64,000 nt of DNA from Eikenella glucosivorans (GTDB taxonomy: Bacteria; Pseudomonadota; Gammaproteobacteria; Burkholderiales; Neisseriaceae): positions 186,001-250,000 of the forward strand of contig NZ_JACSGR010000001.1 of the NCBI RefSeq assembly GCF_016025525.2, in the 5' to 3' direction. Of the stretch, positions 8,046 through 16,016 are shown one piece after another. Each line of letters opens with the position of its first letter. Within the stretch, counting starts at the first letter, position 1. A program made the position numbers and the translations under genes. The notes under the pieces were generated by a model that did not search any database, was not told the DNA's origin, and saw nothing but the letters and a program-made list of their open reading frames with translations.

Positions 8046-9006
8046 GTTGTTTTTCAGGCAGCCTTTGGGTTTCGGCAGAGACCGAATTATCTTTTTGCCC
8101 CACCGCCTCCGCCATCTGTTCCCGCAGCCATTTGAACGCTTCGCTGTGGTGCGTGCGTTCGTGCCAGGCGAGCAGTTTGGTGAAGGTCGGGATGGCCAGC
8201 GGCGGTCGGCAGACGGCTAGTTCTGGGCGGTTTTGCAGTAGGCGCGCAGGGGCAGTGGCCATCAGGTCGCTGCCCGCCAAGATTTCAGGCAGAGCGAGAA
8301 AGCTGCTGACGGATACGGCAACGCGGCGGCTTTTGCCCAGTTTGGCGAGTGCGTCGTCCACCAGTCCGTGAAACTGTCCGCCGTGGTAGGAAACCATTGC
8401 ATGTTCTGCGCTGCAAAACGCGTCCAAATCCAAGCGCATTGGTTCGCCCAAAAGCGGATGTCCTTGCCGCGCGGTGCACAGATAATGCTCTTCAAACAAG
8501 GACTTGGTGTGGAAGTCGGGCAGGGTTTCGCCTTCGGTAATCAGCGCAAAATCCAGCTCGCCCTTATTCAGCCGCTGCGACACGTCGCCCGCGTGTATCG
8601 GCATAAAGGCCAGTTTGATGCGCGGCGCAAGCGGCCGGATTTGGCGCAAAAACGGCAGGCCGACGGCGTGCAGCCCGTAATCCGTCAGGCCGATTTTGAC
8701 CGTCAGTTCCGCCTGCTTAGGGTCAAAATCGGGCGGCTGCCACAGCGCATTGATGTCGGCAAGCACTTGTTTTAAAGGCTGGTGCAGCGATTTTGCCCGC
8801 TCCGTCGGCGACAGCCCGTATTGCGTGCGGACAAACAGCGGATCGTCAAAGCTGTCGCGCAGTTTTGCCAAAACCGCGCTCATCGCCGACTGGCTCAACG
8901 CCATTTTTTCGGCGGCGCGGCTGACGTTTTGTTCGTCCAAAAGCACGACCAGGGCTTTCAACAGGTTCAAATCCAAACGGCGCAGTTCCTGCATTTTGCA
9001 CTCCAA
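8035..9006 (-). CDS. LysR-family regulator (NodD/SyrM-like branch)
   Basis: The protein has 323 residues. The helix-turn-helix start, ELRRLDLNLLKALVVLLDEQ with NVSRAAEKMALSQSAMSAVL, is typical of the branch that includes NodD and LeuO-like regulators. The middle has DPLFVRTQYGLSPTERA and the effector domain spans about 95-300. The last residues (QRLPEKQQAV) are coded by DUS sequence, so the C-terminus has been extended or replaced by it. An alternative start MQEL is 12 bases in. It is divergent from the SRPBCC gene, with a palindrome (9005-9029) at the boundary, so it probably autoregulates and controls that gene. Confidence 0.87.
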   Translation of the reverse strand: MECKMQELRRLDLNLLKALVVLLDEQNVSRAAEKMALSQSAMSAVLAKLRDSFDDPLFVRTQYGLSPTERAKSLHQPLKQVLADINALWQPPDFDPKQAELTVKIGLTDYGLHAVGLPFLRQIRPLAPRIKLAFMPIHAGDVSQRLNKGELDFALITEGETLPDFHTKSLFEEHYLCTARQGHPLLGEPMRLDLDAFCSAEHAMVSYHGGQFHGLVDDALAKLGKSRRVAVSVSSFLALPEILAGSDLMATAPARLLQNRPELAVCRPPLAIPTFTKLLAWHERTHHSEAFKWLREQMAEAVGQKDNSVSAETQRLPEKQQAV

Positions 9007-9029
9007 GATATTCGTTTTGTAAATATCTT
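9005..9029. promoter_or_regulatory. Palindrome between divergent LysR and SRPBCC genes
   Basis: Arms AAGATATT and AATATCTT separated by 9 bases form a dyad that begins at the LysR start codon. The form fits a LysR-type box. A related AAATATCT occurs again at 9051-9058. Confidence 0.45.
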
Positions 9030-9115
9030 ATATCCAAATCATCGATTAGACAAATATCTAAACTGAAGCGACAATACCCTCATCCGATACATTTTATTTC
9101 AGAGAGGACATCAAA

Positions 9116-9622
9116 ATGAGCTACACCCAATCCGCCATCATCTTCCCTCAAGGCTATATTCCCGGCGAAACCGACAATTTCTGCTCCAACGAAGTCATCG
9201 TCAAAAGCATCCGTTTGGCAGACGCGTGGGAACTGCTGGTCAACCCGCATCTGTGGCCGACCTATTACGCCAATTCCGCCAACATCCGCTACGGCAAAAC
9301 GCATTTGGAACAAGGCGAACGGTTTTATTTTGAAACCTTCGGTTTTCCCGTAGATGCCGAAGTGGTGGAACTGGTCGCGCCGAAAGACGGACAGGCAGGC
9401 CGCATCGCGTGGCACGGCTGGGCGGGCGAAGGCGCAACGCGTTTGGACGTACACCACGCATGGCTTTTGGAGGAACTCGACGGCGGACGCGTGCGGATTC
9501 TGACGCAGGAAACGCAAAACGGCGAACCGGCCAAAGAACTCGCCCAAGCCAAACCCAATCCGATGATTAACGGCCATCAGGAATGGCTGGACGGCATGGT
9601 GGCGGCGGCAAGACGGGGGTGA
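9116..9622 (+). CDS. SRPBCC-fold (polyketide cyclase/dehydrase-like) protein
   Basis: The product has 168 residues. It shows the START/Bet v1-like pattern: an N-terminal strand ending EVIVKSIRLADAWELLVNPHLWPTYY (helix with W-P), then alternating beta strands (RFYFETFGFPVDAEVVEL, RIAWHGWAGEG, HHAWLLEELDGGRVRILTQE) and the long C-terminal helix PMINGHQEWLDGMVAAARRG. Such proteins bind hydrophobic ligands; some are cyclases. AGAGAGGA precedes the ATG. Control by the divergent LysR protein is likely from the arrangement. A hairpin resembling a decayed king3 DUS pair (about 9651-9692) follows. Confidence 0.8.
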   Translation: MSYTQSAIIFPQGYIPGETDNFCSNEVIVKSIRLADAWELLVNPHLWPTYYANSANIRYGKTHLEQGERFYFETFGFPVDAEVVELVAPKDGQAGRIAWHGWAGEGATRLDVHHAWLLEELDGGRVRILTQETQNGEPAKELAQAKPNPMINGHQEWLDGMVAAARRG

Positions 9623-9794
9623 AATCCGATTAAAGGCTACCTGAAAATGCAAAACAGCCCGCACTTTGGGAAATCCAAGCGTGGGCTGCTTTGTTGTTGA
9701 ATGCGGTTGCCGTTTGTTCACGAAAGGCCGTCTGAAAGATTGAAACCGGCTTTTAACTTCGCTGAAGTTCACACTTTCAGGTAGCCTCAAATGT

Positions 9795-10343
9795 TCAGCC
9801 GAAATATTTTTCCAAATGCGCCAAATAGTCCGCCGCGCTTTGGGCGACGAGTTGCTCGGCAGCGGCATCGTAGCCGGCGTTGCTGTCGATGGTGTGGAAG
9901 GCGAAGGCGGGCTGCCAGTCTGCGTGGCAGTAGCGGGCGGTCAGTTCGAAGGGGCGCAGCACTTCGGCCAAGCCGTAGCCGACCGCGCCGTCCGCCCGGT
10001 AATCTTCGGCGGGCGCGCCGAGCGAGACGGCGATGCCGGTTTTGCGGTTTTCCAGCGCTTTGCCTTTCGAGCCGTATGCCCAGCCGTAGGTCAGCACTTC
10101 GTCCAGCCAGTGTTTCAGCAGCGGCGGGCAGTTGAACCAGTACACGGGGAATTGGAATACCAAGTTGTCGTGCGCTTCCACCAGGGCTTGTTCGCGGGCA
10201 ACATCGATTTTGCCGTCGGGGTAGGTGTCGTAGAGTTTGTGGACGGTGTAGCGGTCGGGGTGTTTCTCCAACTCGGCGAGCCAGCGGCGGTTTACGGTGG
10301 ATTGCGCCAGATTCGGATGGGCGAGGATGATGAGGGTTTTCAT
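9795..10343 (-). CDS. Flavodoxin-fold NAD(P)H quinone oxidoreductase (KefF/MdaB-like)
   Basis: The protein has 182 residues. The start MKTLIILAHPNLAQSTVNRRW holds the FMN phosphate loop of the NQO1-like family, followed by FQFPVYWFNCPPLLKHWLDEVLTYGWAYG, the family's flavin-contact and dimer signature. It would reduce quinones by two electrons using NAD(P)H and protect against redox cycling. The ATG at 10343 is chosen because the family starts exactly at MKTLIILAHP; the upstream extension is repeat sequence. It follows the LysR-regulated redox genes but has its own strand and unit. Confidence 0.9.
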   Translation of the reverse strand: MKTLIILAHPNLAQSTVNRRWLAELEKHPDRYTVHKLYDTYPDGKIDVAREQALVEAHDNLVFQFPVYWFNCPPLLKHWLDEVLTYGWAYGSKGKALENRKTGIAVSLGAPAEDYRADGAVGYGLAEVLRPFELTARYCHADWQPAFAFHTIDSNAGYDAAAEQLVAQSAADYLAHLEKYFG

Positions 10344-10632
10344 GGCTTTCCTTGATGATTGGTGTGAGGGCGGGAAGGCTACCTGAAAAGCGTGTGGCGG
10401 TAAAGGAAGGCCGTCTGAACGATTGAAACCGCGTGCGTGCATTCCGCACACACCATACCCATCGGGCTACACTTGCTACGAGGAAGCTATCACAGCCGCA
10501 GGATAGGGTTGCAGCCTGTCCAGCAGCGGGCATGAAATGAAAACGGTGGGCAGGAGCCCACACTAGGCCGTCGTTCAGACGGCTTTTTCAGCTAGCCTTT
10601 AAGCCAGTTGTTCAATCTTGGCGATGAGATTA

Positions 10633-10701
10633 GTAGGTTGGGTTGGCAAACCCAACGTTTCGGATAGATCGACGGTTTTGTTGGGTCATGACCCAACCTA
10701 C
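10633..10701. repeat. Inverted repeat GTAGGTTGGGT...ACCCAACCTAC
   Basis: A 69-base element with 11-base terminal arms and internal GGCAAACCCAAC and GTTGGGTCATGACCCAAC parts. Similar TAGGTTGGGT elements are dispersed in many bacterial genomes. Confidence 0.6.
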
Positions 10702-10723
10702 GCTTGCTGCGGGTTTCGGCGGG

Positions 10724-10800
10724 TAGGGTGTGTGCGGAACGCACGCACGCGGGTTTCGGGTTGGCAAACTACGGCGTGCGTGCCTGCGGCACACACCCTA
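10724..10800. repeat. MITE-like inverted element, copy 1
   Basis: Termini TAGGGTGTGTGC and GCACACACCCTA enclose inner inverted parts GCACGCACGC / GCGTGCGTGC. Related copies lie at 30009-30094 (86 bases) and, as a half, at 10431-10460. Confidence 0.6.
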
Positions 10801-11092
10801 CGGCCGTTTGAGCCGCTTTGCAGGGATTCGGCCTGCGGCGGAAGCCTGGTTGCTGGTTTTCACTTTGTTGAAGCTGCGCTTCAGCTGCGCAGAAACTCCG
10901 CCTTGGCTTTGCCGAGACATCGTTTTCAGACGGCCTTGATGGAGGTTTCGGTGAAATCGGGCGTTGGCACAAGCAAACCTGACGGTTTGCCTGCCCTCTC
11001 CCCAACCCTCTTCCACGGGGAGGGGGGACGGATTGGTGGTAAGCCGTGTGTGGCGTCAAAAGGTTTTTTCAGACGGCGTTTTTCAGGTAGCC

Positions 11093-11539
11093 TCAATCCT
11101 CCGCCAACGGCGCAAACCCTGCAAACCGCCGCACGGCCTCCTGCCAGCTTTCGGGGGTTTGGAACAGCATTTCGCCGTTGTCGAGGCGTTGGGCGACTTG
11201 GGTGGTATGGGCTTGGGTGAGCTTGTCGCCGCTTTCGGCGTCGCGTAGGGTGTAGCTGAGGCGCAGGCAGCTTTCGTATTCGGTCATGGCCATGTCCACG
11301 CGGATTTTCTGGCCGAAGCGGGCGGGGCGGATGTATTTGAGGTCGAGCTTCACCACGGGCCAGGCGCAGCCGTGCGCCAGCATCACGGTGTAGTTGTAGC
11401 CCAGCGCGTCGAGGAAGGCGCAGCGGGCGATTTCGAGGTATTTCACGTAGTGGCCGTGCCAGACGATCTGCATCACGTCCACGTCAAAAAATGGCACTTC
11501 GATCTCGGTGCTGTGGCGGCAGTAGATGTGTTTAGCCAT
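11093..11539 (-). CDS. Acyl-CoA/ACP thioesterase, hotdog fold (ApeK-type)
   Basis: The product has 148 residues. The 4HBT pattern is clear: EVPFFDVDVMQIVWHGHYVKYLEIAR, where the Asp and His lie in the catalytic segment, then AHGCAWPVVKLDLKYIRPARFGQKIRV. It would hydrolyse an acyl thioester. The ATG at 11539 overlaps the last 8 bases of the glycosyltransferase-acyltransferase gene upstream, indicating translational coupling. The pair order matches aryl polyene clusters, where such a thioesterase follows the glycosyltransferase. A longer frame start inside the upstream gene is rejected because the family starts at this position. Confidence 0.85.
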   Translation of the reverse strand: MAKHIYCRHSTEIEVPFFDVDVMQIVWHGHYVKYLEIARCAFLDALGYNYTVMLAHGCAWPVVKLDLKYIRPARFGQKIRVDMAMTEYESCLRLSYTLRDAESGDKLTQAHTTQVAQRLDNGEMLFQTPESWQEAVRRFAGFAPLAED

Positions 11540-13190
11540 GGTCGGGGTCGTTCCAAAAATCGTAGAAGTTAAACCATTGCAGCGGGGCGCGGGCGGCGTG
11601 GGCGGCGAGGATGTCGGCGTATTGCTGCGCCATGTGTGCAATCACTTGTTTGCGCGTGGCGGCTGTCCAGCTTGGGGCTACCTGAAAACGCTTGAGGCAT
11701 AAATGATAGCGGCCGCGTTCTTTTAATACGAACACGGTGTTGGTGGGCGCGCGCAGCAGACCGGCCAAGAGCCAGGGGCCTTGCGGCAGGCGGGCGGTGT
11801 GGCCGAGGAATTGCACGGGCACGGTTTTGTTGCCGCGCACGGGTGTGCGGTCGGCGGCGATGGCGAGCCATTCGCCCGCGTCGAGTTTGTGCGAAAGCTG
11901 GAGCATTTTGGCGGCGTCGAGTTCGGCCACTTGGATGAGCTGCAAATCGCTGGCGCCGGCGGCTTTGAGGGCGCGGTTGAAATCTTCGGCGTGGGCGTTG
12001 TGCACCAGCACGTTGAGCTTAAAGCCTTGGTGGTGCGACACGAGGGCGCGGCACACTTCGATGTTGCCCAAGTGCGAGCAGATGAGGATTTGGCCGCGCG
12101 CGCTGTGGTTGTCCACGTCGGCGTAGAGCTTGTCGGGGTCTTCCACCACCAGGTCGGGCACGGTGATTTTGTGCCGCCACACGGCGAAGCGGTCGGCCAC
12201 GGCTTGGCCGAAGGCGGCAAACTGGCGGTATTCGGCAAAACGCGCGGGCAGCGGCGCGGCGGGGAAGCTGCTTTTCAGGTAGCCCTGATATTGGCGCACG
12301 CTGCGGCGTTGGGCGGTAGAAGTGAGGTAGAAATAGGCGGGCACGATGGCGGCGATGGCGTGCACCAGCGGCAGCGGCAGGTAGCGCACCAGCCATGCGG
12401 TGAGCCGGAGGAAGGGGCGGCTGCCGCGTTCGCGTTGCGCCGACCAGTGGGCGGATTGCGCCGCTTGAGGCCGTCTGAAAAACCGCCCGAAGCGGCGGGC
12501 GAACATGCCGCAAAACAGGCGGGCGTGCATTTTACTGATCAGCCAGTTGTCGCGGCGCAGGTTGAAGTGCGAGATGCCGTCTGCCGCGTAGCGTATCGGC
12601 GTATCCAGCCACACGAATGGCACGCCCGCCCAATGCAGGCGCACCAGGATTTCGTTGTCGAAATCCATGCGCTCGCCGATGATGCCGCCGCCGTATTGAA
12701 TAGGCAGCACGGCGGCCAGCGGATAGACGCGGAAGCCGCACATGCCGTCTTGGATGTCGCGCGACCAAGTGTGCAGCACGTTCCAAAAATCGGTGATTTT
12801 GCGGCCGTAGAGGCGCGATTTGGGCACGTCGCCGCCGTACACCGGCCGCCCGCACACCACCGCCTGCGGCTGCGCCTGCGCGGTTTCGATAAAACGCGGG
12901 ATGTCGGCAAAGCTGTGCTGCGCGTCGGCATCCATCTGCAACACATGGCTGAAACCCTGCTGCGCCGCCAGCTTGAAGCCCCACTTCATCGCGCTGCCCT
13001 TGCCGCCGTTCACCGGCCGGAACGCCACCTGCACGCCCTCGCCGCGCAAAGCCTCCAAACCCGCGCGATAATCTTCGCCCGAACCGTCGTCCACCACCAA
13101 AACGGGCAGGCCGCAAGCGCGCAGCGCGGCCACCACCTGCGGCAGCGTGCCGAGGTGGCGGTAGTGCGGGATAACGGCGAGGAGTTTCAT
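11532..13190 (-). CDS. Glycosyltransferase 2 - LpxL-like acyltransferase fusion (ApeJ-type)
   Basis: The protein has 552 residues in two domains. Residues 1-230 are a GT-A glycosyltransferase of family 2 (VIPHYRHLGTLPQVVAALRA, VLVVDDGSGEDY, and the metal-binding LQMDADAQHS). From about 270 a lauroyl/myristoyl-acyltransferase-like domain follows, with the HxxxxE-type motif in ICSHLGNIEVCRALVSHH and DRTPVRGNKTVPVQFLG. This fusion is characteristic of aryl polyene gene clusters, where it is thought to link the polyene to a lipid anchor. An eikDUS lies in frame (YQGYLKSS, residues about 313). The start at 13190 is the first residue of the GT fold. It overlaps the thioesterase gene. Confidence 0.88.
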   Translation of the reverse strand: MKLLAVIPHYRHLGTLPQVVAALRACGLPVLVVDDGSGEDYRAGLEALRGEGVQVAFRPVNGGKGSAMKWGFKLAAQQGFSHVLQMDADAQHSFADIPRFIETAQAQPQAVVCGRPVYGGDVPKSRLYGRKITDFWNVLHTWSRDIQDGMCGFRVYPLAAVLPIQYGGGIIGERMDFDNEILVRLHWAGVPFVWLDTPIRYAADGISHFNLRRDNWLISKMHARLFCGMFARRFGRFFRRPQAAQSAHWSAQRERGSRPFLRLTAWLVRYLPLPLVHAIAAIVPAYFYLTSTAQRRSVRQYQGYLKSSFPAAPLPARFAEYRQFAAFGQAVADRFAVWRHKITVPDLVVEDPDKLYADVDNHSARGQILICSHLGNIEVCRALVSHHQGFKLNVLVHNAHAEDFNRALKAAGASDLQLIQVAELDAAKMLQLSHKLDAGEWLAIAADRTPVRGNKTVPVQFLGHTARLPQGPWLLAGLLRAPTNTVFVLKERGRYHLCLKRFQVAPSWTAATRKQVIAHMAQQYADILAAHAARAPLQWFNFYDFWNDPDHG

Positions 13191-13491
13191 GGAAAAGGCG
13201 GGGCGGGGGAAAAGCGGGATTTTAGCAAAAAGGGGCAAGGGCTACCTGAAAATCCGCACGGCGGCATGAAGCGGATGCGCCATCCAAATGCGCAGGCGGA
13301 TTTTTCAGGTAGCCTTTTCCCCTTCTGCCAATGGCAGCGCGATTGGATTGGCGCCGGGCGGCGGGCGGTTTGGCGGCGCAGCAATCCCGCCCGGGCTATG
13401 CCCGCACACCGTTTTAGCGAAACTCGCTTTGCTCGTTTTCAGGTAGCCTTTAATATATCGCCATGCCAAACCCAAGCACCTAGGAAAAAAC
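13191..13491. other. 301-base gap with DUS pair and decayed cassette
   Basis: An eikDUS inverted pair (about 13240-13315) and the end of a DUS cassette (TTTGCTCGTTTTCAGGTAGCCT, ending 13449) fill the gap upstream of the next gene. No gene seen. Confidence 0.5.
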
Positions 13492-14373
13492 ATGATTACC
13501 TTAAGAGACGTTACCAGCTTCATCGCCATGCTGTATTGGGGCACGATGCTGGTATTTGCATTAGGCTCGATATTTTTGTTCTATCAATCCCACTCCAAAC
13601 TTTTGGAAAAACACCCGTGGCTGTTGCCCGCCCCCGGGCTTGCCGTGGCCGGGCTGTTTTTCCTGCTGCCCAAGGCCATCGAATGGTCGGACAATCGGGA
13701 GAACGCGGAGAAAGTGGCCGAATGGCGCAAACGCTACGACCCCGCCAAAGCCCGTTTCGACCAACTTTGTCGAAACGCCGGTGAGAAGATCTACCGCACC
13801 GCCGAGAATGTGGACGGCATCCTGCTGCTAAAAGTGCGCGGGGATGACGAGAAATATCAGAGCAATAGCTACAACCCGCGGAAAGACCAGATGTGGGAGG
13901 ATGCGGCGGTGGCGAGTGAATTCGAGCGAGAGGAGTATGTTGCCAGCTTTTTGCCATATTTTTCCCGTGCCCATTATGATTATGTTGATGTATTGCAAAA
14001 AGACGGTTCTATCATCCGCTATAGTGGTGATTGGCATATGTCCGACAAACCGTTTAATCAAGAGATAAATCCACCACATCCGGCCCGCTACGCCGTTACT
14101 TATGAGAATGATGTTTCTTGGGAAAACCGCAAGCATTGGATAGCGGGAACAACGATCAAAATAATTGATACAAAAACGAACGAATTGATGGCTGAAAAAA
14201 CGATGTATGTTTTTGTGCCTGAGCTAGGATATTCTAAGTTTGAACAAAATCCGAATCCTTGGGGCAGAGGGGAAAGATGCCGTCCTAATGAAAATTCCTA
14301 TGAACAGAGAACTAGTACATTTGTAAAAAGAGTTTTGATTTCCCCAGCATTCAAACCGGAAGCTCGGCAATAA
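13492..14373 (+). CDS. Unknown two-pass membrane protein with large C-terminal domain
   Basis: The product has 293 residues and belongs to no family I recognise. Two hydrophobic segments at about residues 9-31 and 44-62 form a hairpin, then follows a hydrophilic domain of about 230 residues rich in aromatic and charged residues (NAGEKIYRTAENVDGILLLK, YVDVLQKDGSIIRYSGDWH). AGGAAAAAA precedes the ATG. The 3' half (from about 13930) is clearly more AT-rich than the neighbours, which suggests foreign origin. It is followed by an eikDUS hairpin and is a single-gene unit. The domain is probably periplasmic or cytoplasmic depending on topology, which I cannot settle. Confidence 0.75.
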   Translation: MITLRDVTSFIAMLYWGTMLVFALGSIFLFYQSHSKLLEKHPWLLPAPGLAVAGLFFLLPKAIEWSDNRENAEKVAEWRKRYDPAKARFDQLCRNAGEKIYRTAENVDGILLLKVRGDDEKYQSNSYNPRKDQMWEDAAVASEFEREEYVASFLPYFSRAHYDYVDVLQKDGSIIRYSGDWHMSDKPFNQEINPPHPARYAVTYENDVSWENRKHWIAGTTIKIIDTKTNELMAEKTMYVFVPELGYSKFEQNPNPWGRGERCRPNENSYEQRTSTFVKRVLISPAFKPEARQ

Positions 14374-14391
14374 TGCGGCAACGGAATTAAA

Positions 14392-14421
14392 AGGCTACCT
14401 GAAAACTTTTTCAGGTAGCCT
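14392..14421. terminator. eikDUS inverted-pair terminator
   Basis: AGGCTACCTGAAAA and its inverse face each other across 2-4 bases and are followed by TTTTA. The stem ends the unknown membrane-protein gene and the opposing lipoprotein gene. Confidence 0.75.
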
Positions 14422-14440
14422 TTTACTTGCCTCGTGCCAA

Positions 14441-14992
14441 TCAGCGGGCAATATCGCCGCGCATCACCACGCGGGCGTGGAAGGTGCCCACTTCGCAGTC
14501 ATACTGCCCGCCGCGCAGGATTTGGCGGTTGTAGTAGCTGTGGAAGTTGCTCACGCGGTTGGCGCCGCGGCTTTGGGCAGTTTCCTGGAATTTGTGGGCG
14601 GCGTTGATGAAGGCGCGTTCGCAGGCGGCTTCGTCGGATTTGTTGGAGGCGTTGGCGGCCTGGCGGGTGGTGAGGTTGGCGCGCACGGTGCGGCCGCCGG
14701 CACCGAAGCTCACGGGCACGCTCGGGTTGAGCAGGCGTTTGGCTTCATCGGAAGCCAGTACGGCGCGGCCGTTGCAGCGGTACACCACCCTGCGGCCGCC
14801 GCGGTTGGGGTCGTCGTCGCGCAAGAGGCGGCACACGCGGCCGGTGGTTTGCGCGTTGCCGTGGGCGGCGCGGGTTTCGGTGCGTTGCGTGCTTTGGCGG
14901 CTGCCCTCGTCGGGCGTGCGGTTGTTTTGGCAGCCGGCCAGGCCGAATGCGGCTACAATCGCGATTGCCGGCAGGATGTGGCGGGATTTCAT
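14441..14992 (-). CDS. Lipoprotein of unknown function
   Basis: The protein has 183 residues with a signal sequence and lipobox (IVAAFGLAGC, Cys21), so it should be lipid-anchored. After a polar linker (residues 22-50) a domain follows with RVCRLLRDDDPNRGGRRVVYRCNGRAVL, then a stretch EAACERAFINAAHKFQETAQ and RVSNFHSYYNRQILRGGQYDCEVGTFHARVVMRG. Cys pairs suggest disulfides. The C-terminal part has the look of a small YbjQ-like or dodecin-like alpha/beta domain, but I cannot assign it. It is convergent with the unknown membrane protein gene and divergent from the phosphopantetheinyl transferase. Confidence 0.75.
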   Translation of the reverse strand: MKSRHILPAIAIVAAFGLAGCQNNRTPDEGSRQSTQRTETRAAHGNAQTTGRVCRLLRDDDPNRGGRRVVYRCNGRAVLASDEAKRLLNPSVPVSFGAGGRTVRANLTTRQAANASNKSDEAACERAFINAAHKFQETAQSRGANRVSNFHSYYNRQILRGGQYDCEVGTFHARVVMRGDIAR

Positions 14993-15109
14993 ATTTGCTC
15001 CTTATTGAGTGGGGGAAACGGATCGTCCGAAACCGCCGCCGTGGCAACTTCCTTCCACCAAAATCCAGCGGTTTCACTTAATTTAACAGTATATTGGAAA
15101 ACCCAGAAA

Positions 15110-15766
15110 ATGCCTACCCGCCCGAGCGCCGAACACCGCATCCGCCTCTATCTGGCCGCGCCCGACAGCGCCGCGCATTATTGCGCCGAACGCTTGGATG
15201 CGGCCGACCGCGCGCATTTGCTGCGCCACCCCGGGCGCGCCAAGCAAAGCGGTTGGCGGGTGAGCCGTTTCCTCAAACAGCAGGCGGCGGCAGACGGGTT
15301 TGCAGGAAGCCGCGATTTTTCAGGTAGCCTCAGCCACAGCGGCGGGCATGCGCTGCTGGCGCTGCCGTCTGCCGATTTTGCCGTGGGCGCGGATTTGGAG
15401 CGGCTGCGGCCGCGCGATTTCGGCGGCTGGCCGGATTGGGTGCTGCATGCGGATGAGGCGGCGTGGCTGCAAGGGCATGCCGATTTGGCGAGCCGTTATG
15501 CGCTGTGGGCGCTGAAAGAGGCGCTGCTCAAAGCCGCGGGGCAAACGCTGGCGGATTTGCCGCGGGTGGGGCTGCGGCCGGGCGGAGGCAGGGAAAACTG
15601 GCGGCTCTGCGCCATCGGGCGGGTGTGGCGCGGTGCGGCGTGGCTGCTGGATGGGGAATGGGTGTGCGCGGCGGTGTGGCCGCAAGAGATTGAAGCGGGG
15701 TTGGAATGGCGGGGCTTCGGCAGGTGGGCCGGGGTGGGGCGGCGCTTGCTGTATGAATTTGTTTAG
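15110..15766 (+). CDS. 4'-phosphopantetheinyl transferase (Sfp type)
   Basis: The product has 218 residues. It transfers phosphopantetheine from CoA to a serine of carrier proteins. The magnesium and CoA motifs are visible: GADLERLRPRD (residues about 103-113, G-x-D-x-E) and RYALWALKEALLKAAG (W-x-x-KEA-x-x-K). The upstream SLSHSGGH motif follows an in-frame DUS (coding FSGSL). The ATG at 15110 is chosen since the upstream frame is the antisense of the lipoprotein gene. The two ACPs of the aryl-polyene-type operon at 61.4-62.2 kb are plausible substrates; a PPTase is a usual member of such clusters. It could also serve fatty-acid ACP. Confidence 0.87.
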   Translation: MPTRPSAEHRIRLYLAAPDSAAHYCAERLDAADRAHLLRHPGRAKQSGWRVSRFLKQQAAADGFAGSRDFSGSLSHSGGHALLALPSADFAVGADLERLRPRDFGGWPDWVLHADEAAWLQGHADLASRYALWALKEALLKAAGQTLADLPRVGLRPGGGRENWRLCAIGRVWRGAAWLLDGEWVCAAVWPQEIEAGLEWRGFGRWAGVGRRLLYEFV

Positions 15767-16016
15767 CTGACAACAGGCGGCCGGAAGGCGCTAGCTTCGA
15801 CGAAGCTAAAACTGCCTGCCGCTTTTTCAGGTAGCCTCAGATTGGGCTAGGGCTACCTGAAAACGAACGAAGTGAGTTTCTGTGCAGCTAAAACGGGTAC
15901 TGAGGGCTTCTGCGCAGCAAAAACGGATTGCCTGCCCGATTGCTCCAAAATAGAAACGGAGCCGCGCTTTTCGGGTAGAATACCGCCGTTTTTATTGCCC
16001 ATTATTAGGAACTGCC
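15767..16016. repeat. DUS cassettes upstream of purB
   Basis: An inverted eikDUS pair (about 15826-15861) and a cassette (about 15850-15925) with GAACGAAGTGAGTTTCTG-type sequence lie between the PPTase and purB. GAATACCGCCG at about 15978 probably belongs to the purB promoter region. Confidence 0.5.

Larger units (their letters stand above)
10344..11092. other. 749-base repeat-rich gap without a gene
   Basis: This stretch holds eikDUS and AG-DUS copies, half of a GCACACACCC repeat (10431-10460), a GTAGGTTGGGT inverted repeat (10633-10701), a full 77-base inverted element (10724-10800), and a decayed DUS cassette (about 10850-10945). ORFs through it are made of these repeats and I do not call any as genes. 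Confidence 0.6.

Noticed and set aside
10618..11220. 200-codon ORF in the repeat-rich gap
   Set aside because: It consists of inverted repeats, DUS copies and the antisense of the thioesterase gene end.
11781..13784. 667-codon plus-strand ORF opposite the glycosyltransferase-acyltransferase gene
   Set aside because: High-GC shadow; the minus strand has clear GT2 and acyltransferase motifs.
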